Shown here: positions 46,095-54,056 of the stretch, piece by piece
How positions within the stretch are numbered: position 1 is the stretch's first letter
Layout of the letters: each line of letters begins with the position of its first letter
Assembly: GCA_028339155.1 (NCBI GenBank)
Contig: JAOLBK010000009.1
Span: 1 to 64,000 of the forward strand
Length of the DNA: 64,000 bases
From: Litorivicinus sp.
GTDB taxonomy: Bacteria; Pseudomonadota; Gammaproteobacteria; Pseudomonadales; Litorivicinaceae
Direction: 5' to 3'
Notes under the pieces: model-generated
What the model was told of the DNA's origin: nothing
The model's database searches: none
Seen by the model: only the letters and a program-made list of their open reading frames with translations
Program-made: the position numbers and the translations under genes

Positions 46095-46250
46095 TCAGAA
46101 GAAACTCCAAATCCAAGCCCCACCAAATAAAGCCATCGCAAAAGTAAAGATCAAGGGCAGTAGGATGGAACTTGTCAGAATGAGTAGAAGCAGTCTGATC
46201 TGCTTTAATACCCTAGTCTGCTCTCGAAGGATTTGTATCTGCTCTTCCAA
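46095..46250 (-). CDS. Micro-gene: 51-residue coiled-coil plus membrane anchor
   Basis: A TTG start at 46250 has TGGAG about 7 bases upstream. The protein begins with a charged heptad-like helix (LEEQIQILREQTRVLKQI) and continues into one membrane segment of about 20 leucine/isoleucine-rich residues. It ends GGAWIWSFF. The layout resembles small membrane regulators, but no homologue was recognised. TTG initiation and the absence of operon partners leave doubt. Confidence 0.4.
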   Translation of the reverse strand: MEEQIQILREQTRVLKQIRLLLLILTSSILLPLIFTFAMALFGGAWIWSFF

Positions 46251-46426
46251 ACATTAACTCCACTCAATTTTCAGAAACCCTACAACAACAGGTTTTCGAA
46301 ATCACCTTATCGCAAATCTAGGGGATACCCAGAAGGCACTGATAAGCATAAGGAACACTTGACTCTGCTCACAAAAAAAATCGTCTCACAGCAGGTGCTT
46401 TAGTGAATCTTTAGAATTAAAACACG

Positions 46427-46501
46427 CTAATTTTGACCCCATTCAATAACTGCAATCTCATACTCACTCTCTGAGCTGATCAGCAAATCAACACGCACCA
46501 T
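46427..46501 (-). CDS. Possible micro-gene, 24 residues
   Basis: ATG at 46501 encodes MVRVDLLISSESEYEIAVIE and four more residues. The frame is open upstream to the peroxiredoxin stop region, so it could also be the tail of a decayed longer gene. There is only a weak AGG upstream. Composition is protein-like, but evidence is thin. Confidence 0.18.
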   Translation of the reverse strand: MVRVDLLISSESEYEIAVIEWGQN

Positions 46502-46515
46502 CACGCTGGCCTGGT

Positions 46516-46558
46516 TAGAAGGCTTCTCTCGCTTCTGATTGGCGAAGAAAGCCTTCTA
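46516..46558 (-). terminator. Hairpin after peroxiredoxin gene
   Basis: TAGAAGGCTT and AAGCCTTCTA form the outer stem and CTCTCGC/GCGAAGA-like arms extend it, about 17 bp with few mismatches. It lies 9 bp after the peroxiredoxin stop. It lacks a strong T-run, so it may stop transcription weakly or stabilise the 3' end. Confidence 0.5.
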
Positions 46559-46566
46559 TTTGTGAA

Positions 46567-47217
46567 TTATCCCAAATTAACCTTTCTTAAATAAGGCAAT
46601 ATGGTCTGAAACTCTCCAAACTTTTTGTTCGCTTCATCGTTGTTAATTGCAGCTGGGATAATCACGTCTTGTCCAACCTGCCAATCTGCAGGAGTCGCAA
46701 TACCCCGACTGGCCGACAACTGAAGTGCGTCCAACGCTCGTACGATTTCCGCAAAATTTCTTCCAACCGTCATCGGGTAGGTCATCGACAGTTTCAATTT
46801 CTTGTCTGGCCCTATAATAAATACAGACCGAACAGTGGCCGTATCATTCGGCGTTCTTCCATCCGGCAAGTAGGCTTCGCTGGGCAACATATCAAAGGCT
46901 TTAGAAATAACCAGATCCTTGTCGGCAATGATGGGAAAATTGGGCTTATGTGCTCCAACAGCCTCTATGTCTTTTTTCCACTTACGATGGTCGTCAACTT
47001 CGTCAACAGACACACCAATGACTTTTGTCTTTCTTTTTTCCCACTCAGACTCCAACACAGCAACCGCACTAAACTCCGTGGTGCATACCGGCGTGAAGTC
47101 TTTTGGATGTGAGAATAATATTGTCCATGACTCACCAATCCATTCGTGAAGACTGAAGTCACCTTGATCCGTCTGGACGTGAATATCAGGAATCGTATCG
47201 TTAATTCTCATAATCAT
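46567..47217 (-). CDS. 1-Cys peroxiredoxin (Prx6-like)
   Basis: This 216-residue peroxidase has the peroxidatic cysteine in HPKDFTPVCTTEF (about residues 37-49). A long C-terminal domain (QDVIIPAAINNDEA through FGEFQTILPYLR) is typical of the Prx6 group. No clear resolving cysteine is seen, consistent with a 1-Cys mechanism. It reduces hydrogen peroxide and organic peroxides in the cytoplasm. AAGGAG lies upstream; either ATG 47217 or ATG 47211 may be used. It follows a carbonic anhydrase gene by 33 bp. Confidence 0.92.
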   Translation of the reverse strand: MIMRINDTIPDIHVQTDQGDFSLHEWIGESWTILFSHPKDFTPVCTTEFSAVAVLESEWEKRKTKVIGVSVDEVDDHRKWKKDIEAVGAHKPNFPIIADKDLVISKAFDMLPSEAYLPDGRTPNDTATVRSVFIIGPDKKLKLSMTYPMTVGRNFAEIVRALDALQLSASRGIATPADWQVGQDVIIPAAINNDEANKKFGEFQTILPYLRKVNLG

Positions 47218-47250
47218 GATCTCCTTCTAAATTTACTTTAAAAATATAGC

Positions 47251-47835
47251 TTATTTAGTCGCTCGCCCTGCCAAAGAGGCATCAGGCACTTCAACTAAAA
47301 GGCCCGTTTTACAGTCATAGATGTAACCATAAATAGGAATATACCCGGGCACCAATGAGTGGTTACGTATCCGCCCTACATCTTCAAGGACAGACTTCTC
47401 ATTCTCTTTGAAAGTGAGCCAATTGATGTATTTACCATCAACTGAGCCGCCCTCATTAGACTTATTCTTCCATCCTTCTGCACTCACCTCTGCGGTCTTA
47501 AGACTAGTTTCTAATAGTGCACCCATAATATCGGATGAAAATAATTCCATCCCACAATCTGTATGGTGGATCACGAACCACTCATTTGTCCCAAGTAATT
47601 TGTGGGAAATAACCAGAGAGCGTATGGCGTCATCACTTGCTCTACCACCGGCGTTTCGAATAACATGCGCATCGCCTTCAGAAAGACCTGCGTATTTTGC
47701 AGGATCCAGTCTCGCATCCATGCAGGTTAAAATGGCAAAGCCACGACCAGGAGGAAGTGGCAAACTCCCTTTTTCTCCAAATTCAGATGCATATTTCTTA
47801 TTTGCTGCCGTTACTTCTTGAACTATCTGACTCAT
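47251..47835 (-). CDS. Beta-carbonic anhydrase (Rv1284-like subgroup)
   Basis: This 194-residue protein carries zinc-site motifs [20 protein letters not shown] (cysteine plus Asp-Arg) and [12 protein letters not shown] (histidine and cysteine). The [20 protein letters not shown] segment is typical of the short subgroup resembling mycobacterial Rv1284. It is the first gene of a two-gene unit with the peroxiredoxin. It is clearly distinct from the carbonic anhydrase at 34.5 kb, so the window encodes two different types. Confidence 0.87.
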   Translation of the reverse strand: MSQIVQEVTAANKKYASEFGEKGSLPLPPGRGFAILTCMDARLDPAKYAGLSEGDAHVIRNAGGRASDDAIRSLVISHKLLGTNEWFVIHHTDCGMELFSSDIMGALLETSLKTAEVSAEGWKNKSNEGGSVDGKYINWLTFKENEKSVLEDVGRIRNHSLVPGYIPIYGYIYDCKTGLLVEVPDASLAGRATK

Positions 47836-48217
47836 TTTCTATAAAGCTCCACTTCAAAATACATGACTGATGCAGTGACACACCCCATGCTCTATTTCGT
47901 TCAGTCCAATTACTATTATTTAACTTTATACCCGTCTAGATATAACTAAAAATATTATTTTGATTAATTGTAATAACAAAAAAGAATATAAAATTTAATC
48001 GAGCATAATTCCGAAGAAACATCGCCGCGCTCCAAAAAAGGCTTCCTCCAAAAACAAAGGTTTTACTAGTGCAGCCAAGTCAGCTTTGGCTCTGAAAGTT
48101 ACTGTTCCAAAACTATAATAAGGCGCCCATCCAATTCATTCATACTCGAAGAATTCGCCCTATCTAAAATGCAAAATGATATAAAGCTCGCCATCATCAA
48201 GCCTCGGATCACTAAGA
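47836..48217. other. 382-bp gap
   Basis: The gap lies between divergent genes and is strongly A+T-rich near 47930-48000, where the carbonic anhydrase-peroxiredoxin promoter is expected. A small hairpin AGCCAA/TTGGCT lies at 48074-48092. A plus-strand frame (48005-48118) would encode a lysine-rich basic peptide but has no standard start codon. Confidence 0.35.
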
Positions 48218-48694
48218 ATGAGCATTGTTACTATTTTTCTTATTGGGGTGGCTGCCTGCGTTATCTTTGATCTCTGGCAGATACTTTTTGCAAAAATCAC
48301 GGGCATCCCCCCCTCAAACTGGGCCATTACAGGCCGGTGGTGCATCGGCGCTCTGACCAAGGGACGTTTTTATGCCCCAAATATTGAGCAGATAGCACCT
48401 CGTCCAAGGGAGCTCGCAGTTGGCTGGCTACTGCATTACGCGGTTGCGATCAGTTATGCCTTTATTTTTTGGGGATTAATGTCGGTCAGCTGGTTAAAGG
48501 CTAGATTTTTTGATGGCTTTTTATTTGGAGTTATCACAGTCCTAGTGCCATGGTTATTTTTCTTACCATGCATGGGAAAGGAAGTGATGGGTAGCCATAC
48601 CCCGAATCCATTACTAATCAGCGCTCTTAGCTTAATGATGCATTCGCTTTTTGGCGTTTCTATTGGCCTGGGTTTTCTGTGGTCGAGTATATGA
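48218..48694 (+). CDS. DUF2938 family membrane protein
   Basis: This 158-residue protein has four or five membrane segments. It opens MSIVTIFLIGVAACVIFDLW and carries the family features NWAITGRWCIGALTKGRF and FLPCMGKEVMGSHTPNP. The function of the family is unknown. It stands alone, divergent from the carbonic anhydrase-peroxiredoxin unit. Confidence 0.8.
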   Translation: MSIVTIFLIGVAACVIFDLWQILFAKITGIPPSNWAITGRWCIGALTKGRFYAPNIEQIAPRPRELAVGWLLHYAVAISYAFIFWGLMSVSWLKARFFDGFLFGVITVLVPWLFFLPCMGKEVMGSHTPNPLLISALSLMMHSLFGVSIGLGFLWSSI

Positions 48695-48989
48695 GATCAC
48701 AATCAACGCCATATACCCTCTACCCTTTGCGTGCTCATTGATGATGCCGCTAAACGAGACCAAGACTTATCCATCAATATCCGGCCGCAAAAGTATCGTA
48801 TGTGCCTAACATCTCTTGAAGAAATCACTTATATCTAAAGATATGAAGTTATGGGCATGCACGCTATCGACATGAGATGCTGCACAAAAAAACTATTTAG
48901 AAGCATTGAGAAAGGCTCAATATTTAATCAGCAAACCTTCGATATCAACCGCAAATAGAAGAATATTGGCGCTACACAATGAGAACCCA

Positions 48990-49610
48990 ATGAAATTGAG
49001 CCTACTCGGATTGTTCGTTCCTACTTTCTTTTTCGTGTCGGTAACACCCGGCCTTTGCATGACATTGGCGTTAACTCTAGGAATGACTATTGGTGTGCGT
49101 CGCACCCTTTGGATGATGGCAGGCGAGTTAGTTGGTGTCGCTTTGGTGGTGCTCGCAACCCTCGCAGGGGTTGCGGCTATCATGCTTGAACACCCCGACC
49201 TGTTTATTATATTCAAACTTGCAGGTGGCACTTATTTGGCGTACCTCGGTGTACAGTTATGGCGATCAAAAGGCAAAATGGCGATTACGACTGAGATCGG
49301 TATATCAGCGCTAACAAGCCGTAGGGAACTGATAAGCCAAGGCTTTATAACAGCGATTAGCAACCCGAAAGGCTGGGCGTTTTTTGTAGCGTTACTCCCT
49401 CCGTTTATAGATTACCAGCAGCCTGTAGCTTCGCAGATAAGTATTATGCTGGTACTTATATTGCTACTCGAGTTTATCTGCCTCATCGCATACGCCTCTG
49501 GAGGAAGCGCACTAAGTCGTTATTTGCAAAATCGGGCTAACGTCCAAACGCTTAACCGTATCGCAGGTTCCCTAATGCTAGGCGTGTCGTTATGGCTCGC
49601 ATTTGGTTAG
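48990..49610 (+). CDS. LysE/RhtB family exporter
   Basis: This 206-residue protein of about six helices has the family motif FFFVSVTPGLCMTLALTLGM near the start, the GAxYLxYLG-like GGTYLAYLGVQLWRS, and NPKGWAFFVALLPPFID. It exports amino acids or related compounds. The ATG at 48990 (MKLSLLGLFVPTFF) is chosen because homologues begin there; a frame extension to 48906 has no support. It is only distantly similar to the LysE gene at 21.9 kb. Confidence 0.87.
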   Translation: MKLSLLGLFVPTFFFVSVTPGLCMTLALTLGMTIGVRRTLWMMAGELVGVALVVLATLAGVAAIMLEHPDLFIIFKLAGGTYLAYLGVQLWRSKGKMAITTEIGISALTSRRELISQGFITAISNPKGWAFFVALLPPFIDYQQPVASQISIMLVLILLLEFICLIAYASGGSALSRYLQNRANVQTLNRIAGSLMLGVSLWLAFG

Positions 49611-49636
49611 AGGGTTTTTGAACTGAAATGCCCTCT
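49609..49636 (+). terminator. Weak terminator-like hairpin after LysE gene
   Basis: AGAGGG and CCCTCT flank a 16-base loop that begins at the LysE stop codon, followed by CTTAATTTG. The short stem and weak T-run make this tentative. Confidence 0.35.
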
Positions 49637-49845
49637 CTTAATTTGAAATTAGAGCGCTCTCAAGAGTGACATCCTTGGCTCTTTTCAATTTCATCGTTAT
49701 CCAAGATAACCCCCCCCTTATTTGGGTTGCCACATACCCTAAAAATCAAAAGGCGAAAACAGAGTAAATGTTACTGCATTACACCCTGTGAACCCCTCTA
49801 AACCCTAACCTCCTGGCACCAAGAACTCCTGAAGCAAGAGCACTA

Positions 49846-49983
49846 TTATTTACAGTAAAATTTTGCATAACGCGCAGTATAAATACCGCAAGAAAAAATC
49901 CCTAAAAGGATATCGATAGGTTCGAGCTTTGACTCGACAACTAAAACCTTATATCTGCCGCCACAAATAGAAGTCGCTTCCAT
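49846..49983 (-). CDS. Bor/Iss-like short protein, probably truncated
   Basis: An AGGAG site 6 bases before the ATG at 49983 starts a 45-residue ORF. It contains ICGG near the start and GIFSCGIYTARYAKFYC at the end. This ordered pair of motifs matches the C-terminal half of the Bor/Iss lipoprotein family, where the pattern is ICGG then a GIYTP...VYC end. The lipoprotein signal half is absent. The same frame continues upstream for 16 codons before a stop. It may be a decayed gene or a minimal cytoplasmic derivative. Confidence 0.45.
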   Translation of the reverse strand: MEATSICGGRYKVLVVESKLEPIDILLGIFSCGIYTARYAKFYCK

Positions 49984-50249
49984 GTCCTGCTCCTGATCCA
50001 ATCCTCTAACTACCAAACGAACGATCTGTTAGTACAGAAAATTCATCTAATGCTCAGTCTTTTTTATGGATGTCGGTTGATAAACTAACTGCTTGGCTGT
50101 TTACACTTCGTAACTTCATATGCTTCGCCGCTGCGTCCAAAATTTAAAGCTTGATCGCATTCTTGAAGCTAGTACTCTTCCAACTAAGTTAATTCTCCGA
50201 ATTAACGATATGCCTCGCGTTCAATGCTATTTAATCGAATCAGAGATCT

Positions 50250-50657
50250 ATGATTGAGATACCCAAAGTCCCTGCCCCAATCGCACAAATTTTTCTGCGG
50301 CTTCCGGTTAGTATTTTATTTTTACAACAAGGCTTATCAAAACTACCAGTGACCGAAGCAACTGCCGACGCATTTGGACTACCTTTTATTGTGTGGTGGT
50401 TTGTTACATACGGCGAGATTGGGGCGGGCGTCGGTTTATTGTTGGGCGGATTGATCGGGTTTAGAGATTTCTTCGGAATAGGGGATTTGATCACACGATT
50501 CTCTGGCATAACAATGGCATGCATCATGACGGGAGTCATTTGGATTAGCGCCCCGTCAGACTTGATGGCGGTTTTACTTTATGATTATTTGCACGTAAGT
50601 ATGTATTTTGTAGGTATCTATTTTGCATTACGAGGAAATCCAAAGTGGAACGCCTAG
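50250..50657 (+). CDS. DoxX-like membrane protein
   Basis: This 135-residue protein has four likely membrane segments. The start IFLRLPVSILFLQQGLSKLP resembles the first helix of DoxX family proteins, and GEIGAGVGLLLGGLIGF resembles the third-helix glycine region. DoxX relatives interact with quinone or redox systems, but roles vary. It stands alone with no operon partner. Confidence 0.6.
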   Translation: MIEIPKVPAPIAQIFLRLPVSILFLQQGLSKLPVTEATADAFGLPFIVWWFVTYGEIGAGVGLLLGGLIGFRDFFGIGDLITRFSGITMACIMTGVIWISAPSDLMAVLLYDYLHVSMYFVGIYFALRGNPKWNA

Positions 50658-50761
50658 TTCTTTTCTGTTGAAAATTATCCGTATGAGCAAAAGGCTTAAT
50701 GGACGAGACCTGGAAGACGGTGATACCTGAGCTTTACTGAACTGCCAACAGTGGAGTTAAC

Positions 50762-50920
50762 ATGAATTCCTCCAGTTGGTCAGCTAAAAAGACTTCAAAA
50801 GACACTGCAAACCCAAGAGAGAAAGTCTTAACTTTAGATAATAAAATTATCGGAGGTGATAAGCCAATTGAAAGCTCAGATTCCTTTCTGGACGCTATTA
50901 TTCGGAATTCTTGTTATTGA
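50762..50920 (+). CDS. Possible small protein, 52 residues
   Basis: ATG at 50762 has GTGGAG 4-5 bases upstream. The protein is polar, opens MNSSSWSAKKTSKDTANPRE, and ends DAIIRNSCY. No family was recognised. It could be a small cytoplasmic protein, a peptide precursor or a chance frame in a 440-bp gap (50658-51097) where nothing else was found. Confidence 0.3.
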   Translation: MNSSSWSAKKTSKDTANPREKVLTLDNKIIGGDKPIESSDSFLDAIIRNSCY

Positions 50921-51097
50921 ATGGGGCCGGAGATAGCCGCCGCTAAAACCATTGCGGAAAGGATTAGCACTTTTGGACGCGTTTGAGAGTTTGAAAGTCG
51001 CAACAGAGAGATTTCAAAATACGCTCGAGTGGCCTCATTAGTAATCCGCTAATAATTCCAGATTTTTATAATTTAAACGTCTAGTAGGATTTAATTT

Positions 51098-52027
51098 TTG
51101 AAAAAATTGGATACTAAAAATATTGTATTGCTTGATGGTGGACTCGGTCAGGAAATCAACAGAAGGTCACGGCAAGATAAATCACATCCACTTTGGTCTG
51201 TTGACGTAATGATGAATGAGCCAGACTTGGTAGTGAAAGTGCATGAAGATTTTATCAAGGCGGGGGCTCGAGTTCTTTGCCCCAATAATTACGCCGCTAC
51301 GCCAATGAGGCTAAAAAAATTTGACTTAGAGAGCAGGCTTACTGACATCCATCGAAAAGCAATTGCATTAATGGATGAGGCCGTTTCTCGATCTGGTGTA
51401 AACCCTAAAGATATTTCTAGATTGGGATGTCTCCCTCCGCTGGTATCGAGTTACGTGGCTTCAGCGGCACCAAATTACGATGATGCGTATGATCAGTACT
51501 CTATGCTCTTGGAACTGCAACAGCCTTTTGTAGACGGTTTCTTGGTGGAGACAATGTCCAATTTGACTGAAATCCGTGCAGTGATTGATGTTCTTAACAC
51601 AGCTAACGAGCCTATTTATTTGGCTCTTACTATTAAGGACGATGGAACAAACAGACTGCGCTCTGGTGAAAGCATTGAGTCGGCTCTCGAACTATTGGTC
51701 AGGCATCGCGTGGGGGCTTGTTTAATTAACTGCAGCCGACCTGAGTCAGTTACCAAGGCACTTCCTTTAATTGTCAAATCTGGATTGGTATTTGGAGCTT
51801 ACGCTAATGGTTTCACCTCGATTAATGCTCTGCGTCCATACGGAAATGTCGACGCCCTCGAGAAACGGATTGATTTGACACATGAGGTTTATTGTGAGCA
51901 TGTTTTAGGTTGGATAGACTCTGGTGCGTCGATCGTTGGTGGCTGCTGTGAGATAACGCCAAAGCATATTAGCTTTTTACATGAGGCTTTAAATTCCAGA
52001 GGAATTACTTGCTCTAAATTAATATAA
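51098..52027 (+). CDS. Homocysteine S-methyltransferase family protein
   Basis: This 309-residue protein has the S-methyltransferase barrel motifs: LLDGGLGQEINRR near the start, NCSRPES supplying the first zinc cysteine, and SIVGGCCEITPKHI supplying the Cys-Cys pair. It transfers a methyl group to homocysteine or a related thiol, or acts on S-methylmethionine-type donors. The TTG start at 51098 has TAGGAT upstream; a second TTG lies three codons later. It stands alone and is less G+C-rich than the core genes. Confidence 0.85.
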   Translation: MKKLDTKNIVLLDGGLGQEINRRSRQDKSHPLWSVDVMMNEPDLVVKVHEDFIKAGARVLCPNNYAATPMRLKKFDLESRLTDIHRKAIALMDEAVSRSGVNPKDISRLGCLPPLVSSYVASAAPNYDDAYDQYSMLLELQQPFVDGFLVETMSNLTEIRAVIDVLNTANEPIYLALTIKDDGTNRLRSGESIESALELLVRHRVGACLINCSRPESVTKALPLIVKSGLVFGAYANGFTSINALRPYGNVDALEKRIDLTHEVYCEHVLGWIDSGASIVGGCCEITPKHISFLHEALNSRGITCSKLI

Positions 52028-52142
52028 GAATTTTTTGTGATATCACGATGTCGGCTAAGGCTTCTTTCCCCCAAGTTTTCGGTTGTCTTATTTACTTTTC
52101 ATGTCCCGCGGGCGACTTTTACTTTTGTAAAAATAGTTCTCT

Positions 52143-52238
52143 GCCAAATCAGACATCGATCAAGTTGAGTCTCTAGCGGCACGGTTATCAGTTAAACAAG
52201 TGGCGCATTACTTCGGTATTAGAAAAACCACTTTATAG
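52143..52238 (+). pseudogene. Relic of a phage-type helix-turn-helix protein
   Basis: The open stretch encodes DIDQVESLAARLSVKQVAHY followed by FGIRKTTL and then TAG. This resembles the N-terminal helix-turn-helix found in small phage and mobile-element proteins, where the next residues would be Tyr-Arg. A TAG also lies just upstream and no start codon is evident. It is read as a fragment of a decayed gene. Confidence 0.4.
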
Positions 52239-52312
52239 TTTCGGTACCAATGCCGATTTAAAATAACCTTTTAGTAAGACTCAGCAGTTACTAAGAATAC
52301 TTTAAAGCCTAC

Positions 52313-52384
52313 CTAGAAATTCTGAGCAGCCAACAAAGCTCCAAAGACTACAAAGCCCAGTTTGCAAAGGATGAACTTTTTCAT
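52313..52384 (-). CDS. Micropeptide, 23 residues, hydrophobic
   Basis: ATG at 52384 overlaps the stop codon of the arylsulfotransferase-like gene (AAATGA). The peptide opens MKKFILCKLGFVVFGALLAA and ends QNF. Its C-terminal part (FGALLAAQN, then stop) resembles the ends of the two 28-residue peptides upstream (GILVAVRN and GALVAVQH). It could be a membrane micropeptide translated by coupling. Confidence 0.35.
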   Translation of the reverse strand: MKKFILCKLGFVVFGALLAAQNF

Positions 52385-53487
52385 TTACCACGCACCAATG
52401 TCGGCATTGCGTGATAAAGAACTGTTGGCGCACAGAAGCCCCATGGTGGAAGGTCACCCTGAGAGGTCACACTTTTTTCATGTACTGGATTAGCTTTGGG
52501 GATCGTGGCTTTGTAATGGATTTTCCCGTCTAAAGATATCTCAGTGATGCTGGTAGCACTTGTGATTAAAAAATGATTTTCTCCCAGATGTTCGATTCCT
52601 CTAGTTGTTAAAAATTCACCGGTAAAAAGCTTAAGGTGCGTCCCATCTTTTTTTATCCAGTGAATTGATTCCTTCCCACATGCTCGGTCTGCCGCGAGAT
52701 AGCCACCTTCATATGGGGTAGGCTGGTGTACGCCGGGAATCGTGTTGTTTTTGTAGACAACCTCATTGGTCTCAGGATTCAGCTCTAGGAATGTTGAAAA
52801 ATTCCGCAGTGAAATGAGGAGATTTCCGTTTGGTAGTTTCTCAACATAGTTCGCATGCGCCCAATCCTGCTCACGTTCTCGAGCCCATCTCATAGGAGCT
52901 CCACAACTGCGTTCTTGCTTAACAGTGAATCCTTCTTTTGTAGGAAATATATTTACTGGTTTCCACTTGAATTCCTTTGAATTGAAGGATAATGAAATCT
53001 GCTTTTGAGTTACGCTGTGATTATTCTTATTTACGAAACCTCTGGCGAAAACAATATGTTTGTCATCGTACTGATGGGCAGCGTGATCAATATCCTTATC
53101 TTCCACGATCATTTTATTCTCCCCAGACCGTTTCACATTGATAACACCTTTATCAGGAACTAGAACGTTGAAAGAAAAATCTTTCATGTATTGCACAGTG
53201 GCACCACGACATATTTTCTTTTGAGCTTTTAAATTCTTGGGAATTGGCCATTGCCAGATAATATTTCCACTACCAGCGTCAATTTCAATAGTACGAGCTT
53301 CCTTGGAGTAGGTGTCGACTAACACATACTTCTGGATTAGCTTTGTCGGCTGATTAATCGATACATTAAAAAAGGGTTCAACATCAGTTGACGCAACAGC
53401 TTTAGGCTGATTGTAGTTAGCCGCATAAACAGAAAGTACAGCGCAAGAAAGCACCACAAGAAGTAAATTTCTAAATAGACTCATCAC
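52381..53487 (-). CDS. Arylsulfotransferase-like beta-propeller protein
   Basis: This 368-residue exported protein has a signal peptide (about 1-22, ending VYAA). The central segment DWAHANYVEKLPNGNLLISL followed by RNFSTFLELNPETNEVVY matches the ASST-type propeller repeat with its substrate-site histidine. Other repeats include GSGNIIWQWPIP. ASST enzymes transfer sulfate between phenols in the periplasm. Catalytic equivalence is not proven here. There are several cysteines (CRGA, CGAP, ACGKE and GFCAP) that may form disulfides. It lies downstream of the DUF1289 cluster on the same strand. Confidence 0.65.
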   Translation of the reverse strand: MMSLFRNLLLVVLSCAVLSVYAANYNQPKAVASTDVEPFFNVSINQPTKLIQKYVLVDTYSKEARTIEIDAGSGNIIWQWPIPKNLKAQKKICRGATVQYMKDFSFNVLVPDKGVINVKRSGENKMIVEDKDIDHAAHQYDDKHIVFARGFVNKNNHSVTQKQISLSFNSKEFKWKPVNIFPTKEGFTVKQERSCGAPMRWAREREQDWAHANYVEKLPNGNLLISLRNFSTFLELNPETNEVVYKNNTIPGVHQPTPYEGGYLAADRACGKESIHWIKKDGTHLKLFTGEFLTTRGIEHLGENHFLITSATSITEISLDGKIHYKATIPKANPVHEKSVTSQGDLPPWGFCAPTVLYHAMPTLVRGK

Positions 53488-53607
53488 AGAATCCCCTACT
53501 TTGAATTGTTATCGTTGTCGGCATAAACCCAAAACGCCTTGAAGTCATCCTTTTGCAAGTGGAAGTAGGCACTACAAAGCAGATACTACGGATACTGTAC
53601 AGCCTAT

Positions 53608-53694
53608 TTAGCGATTCCGAACAGCCACCAAAATTCCAAAACCTATCAAGCACGGTTTATAGATAAAGGGAGATTTAGAGGGAGTTTCAATCAC
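53608..53694 (-). CDS. Micropeptide A, 28 residues, hydrophobic C-terminus
   Basis: A GTG start overlaps the DUF1289 stop codon as GTGA, and a TAA in the same frame lies directly before it, so this must be the start. The peptide opens MIETPSKSPFIYKPCLIGFG and ends ILVAVRNR. Its 28 residues align end to end with the tail encoded at 53845-53931 (MIKTFTRPPFLSK through GALVAVQHD). Similar length, position and ending support a real paralogous pair. Function is unknown. Confidence 0.4.
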   Translation of the reverse strand: MIETPSKSPFIYKPCLIGFGILVAVRNR

Positions 53695-53852
53695 TTATCT
53701 TTTCGCCGTTTTGGAAGCTTCATCATTATTTTTTTTCGTTCCCTATCAGTCATAGAGCCCCAAAGAGTAATCTCTCGCTCAGTTCTATAACAACCAACAC
53801 AAAATTTTGTTTCGGAATCATATTCGCAGATGTTTTGACAAGGACTAATCAT
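53691..53852 (-). CDS. DUF1289 family small protein, 53 residues
   Basis: The frame encodes MISPCQNICEYDSETKFCVG followed by CYRTEREITLWGSM and TDRERKKIMMKLPKRR. This is the complete DUF1289 pattern of four cysteines (SPC, IC, FC and GC), RT, EI..W and ERxxI, ending in a basic tail. The cysteines probably bind a metal. The ATG overlaps the end of the upstream frame by 8 bp. The stop overlaps micropeptide A, so three short frames are chained. Confidence 0.85.
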   Translation of the reverse strand: MISPCQNICEYDSETKFCVGCYRTEREITLWGSMTDRERKKIMMKLPKRRKDK

Positions 53853-54033
53853 GTTGTACGGCTACCAGAGCACCAAGAATTACAAACCACTGTTTTGAGA
53901 GGAAGGGAGGCCTAGTAAAAGTTTTAATCACTAATCTTCTTACCGTTTTGAATGTGTCTGCCCGCTTTGGGTCGACGTTGAAGTAGTAATGATTATATTC
54001 AACTAGCTCTTTATTAAAATCCACCATTCTCAA
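53845..54033 (-). CDS. Small protein with micropeptide-B tail, up to 62 residues
   Basis: The frame opens MRMVDFNKELVEYNHYYFNV and ends with the 28-residue tail MIKTFTRPPFLSK...LGALVAVQHD. That tail starts at a GTG at 53931 and is the paralogue of micropeptide A. At the position where A has TAA before its GTG, this copy has TTA. The upstream 34 codons are therefore fused in frame. It is unclear whether the 62-residue form or the 28-residue form is made. No family was recognised. Confidence 0.4.
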   Translation of the reverse strand: MRMVDFNKELVEYNHYYFNVDPKRADTFKTVRRLVIKTFTRPPFLSKQWFVILGALVAVQHD

Positions 54034-54056
54034 ATCTCAGCACTAAAAATATCCTT

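Noticed and set aside
48005-48118. Lysine/alanine-rich frame (PKKHRRAPKKASSKNKG) resembling a histone-like tail
   Set aside because: No ATG, GTG or TTG start in frame and a stop shortly upstream; could be a relic but is unsupported.
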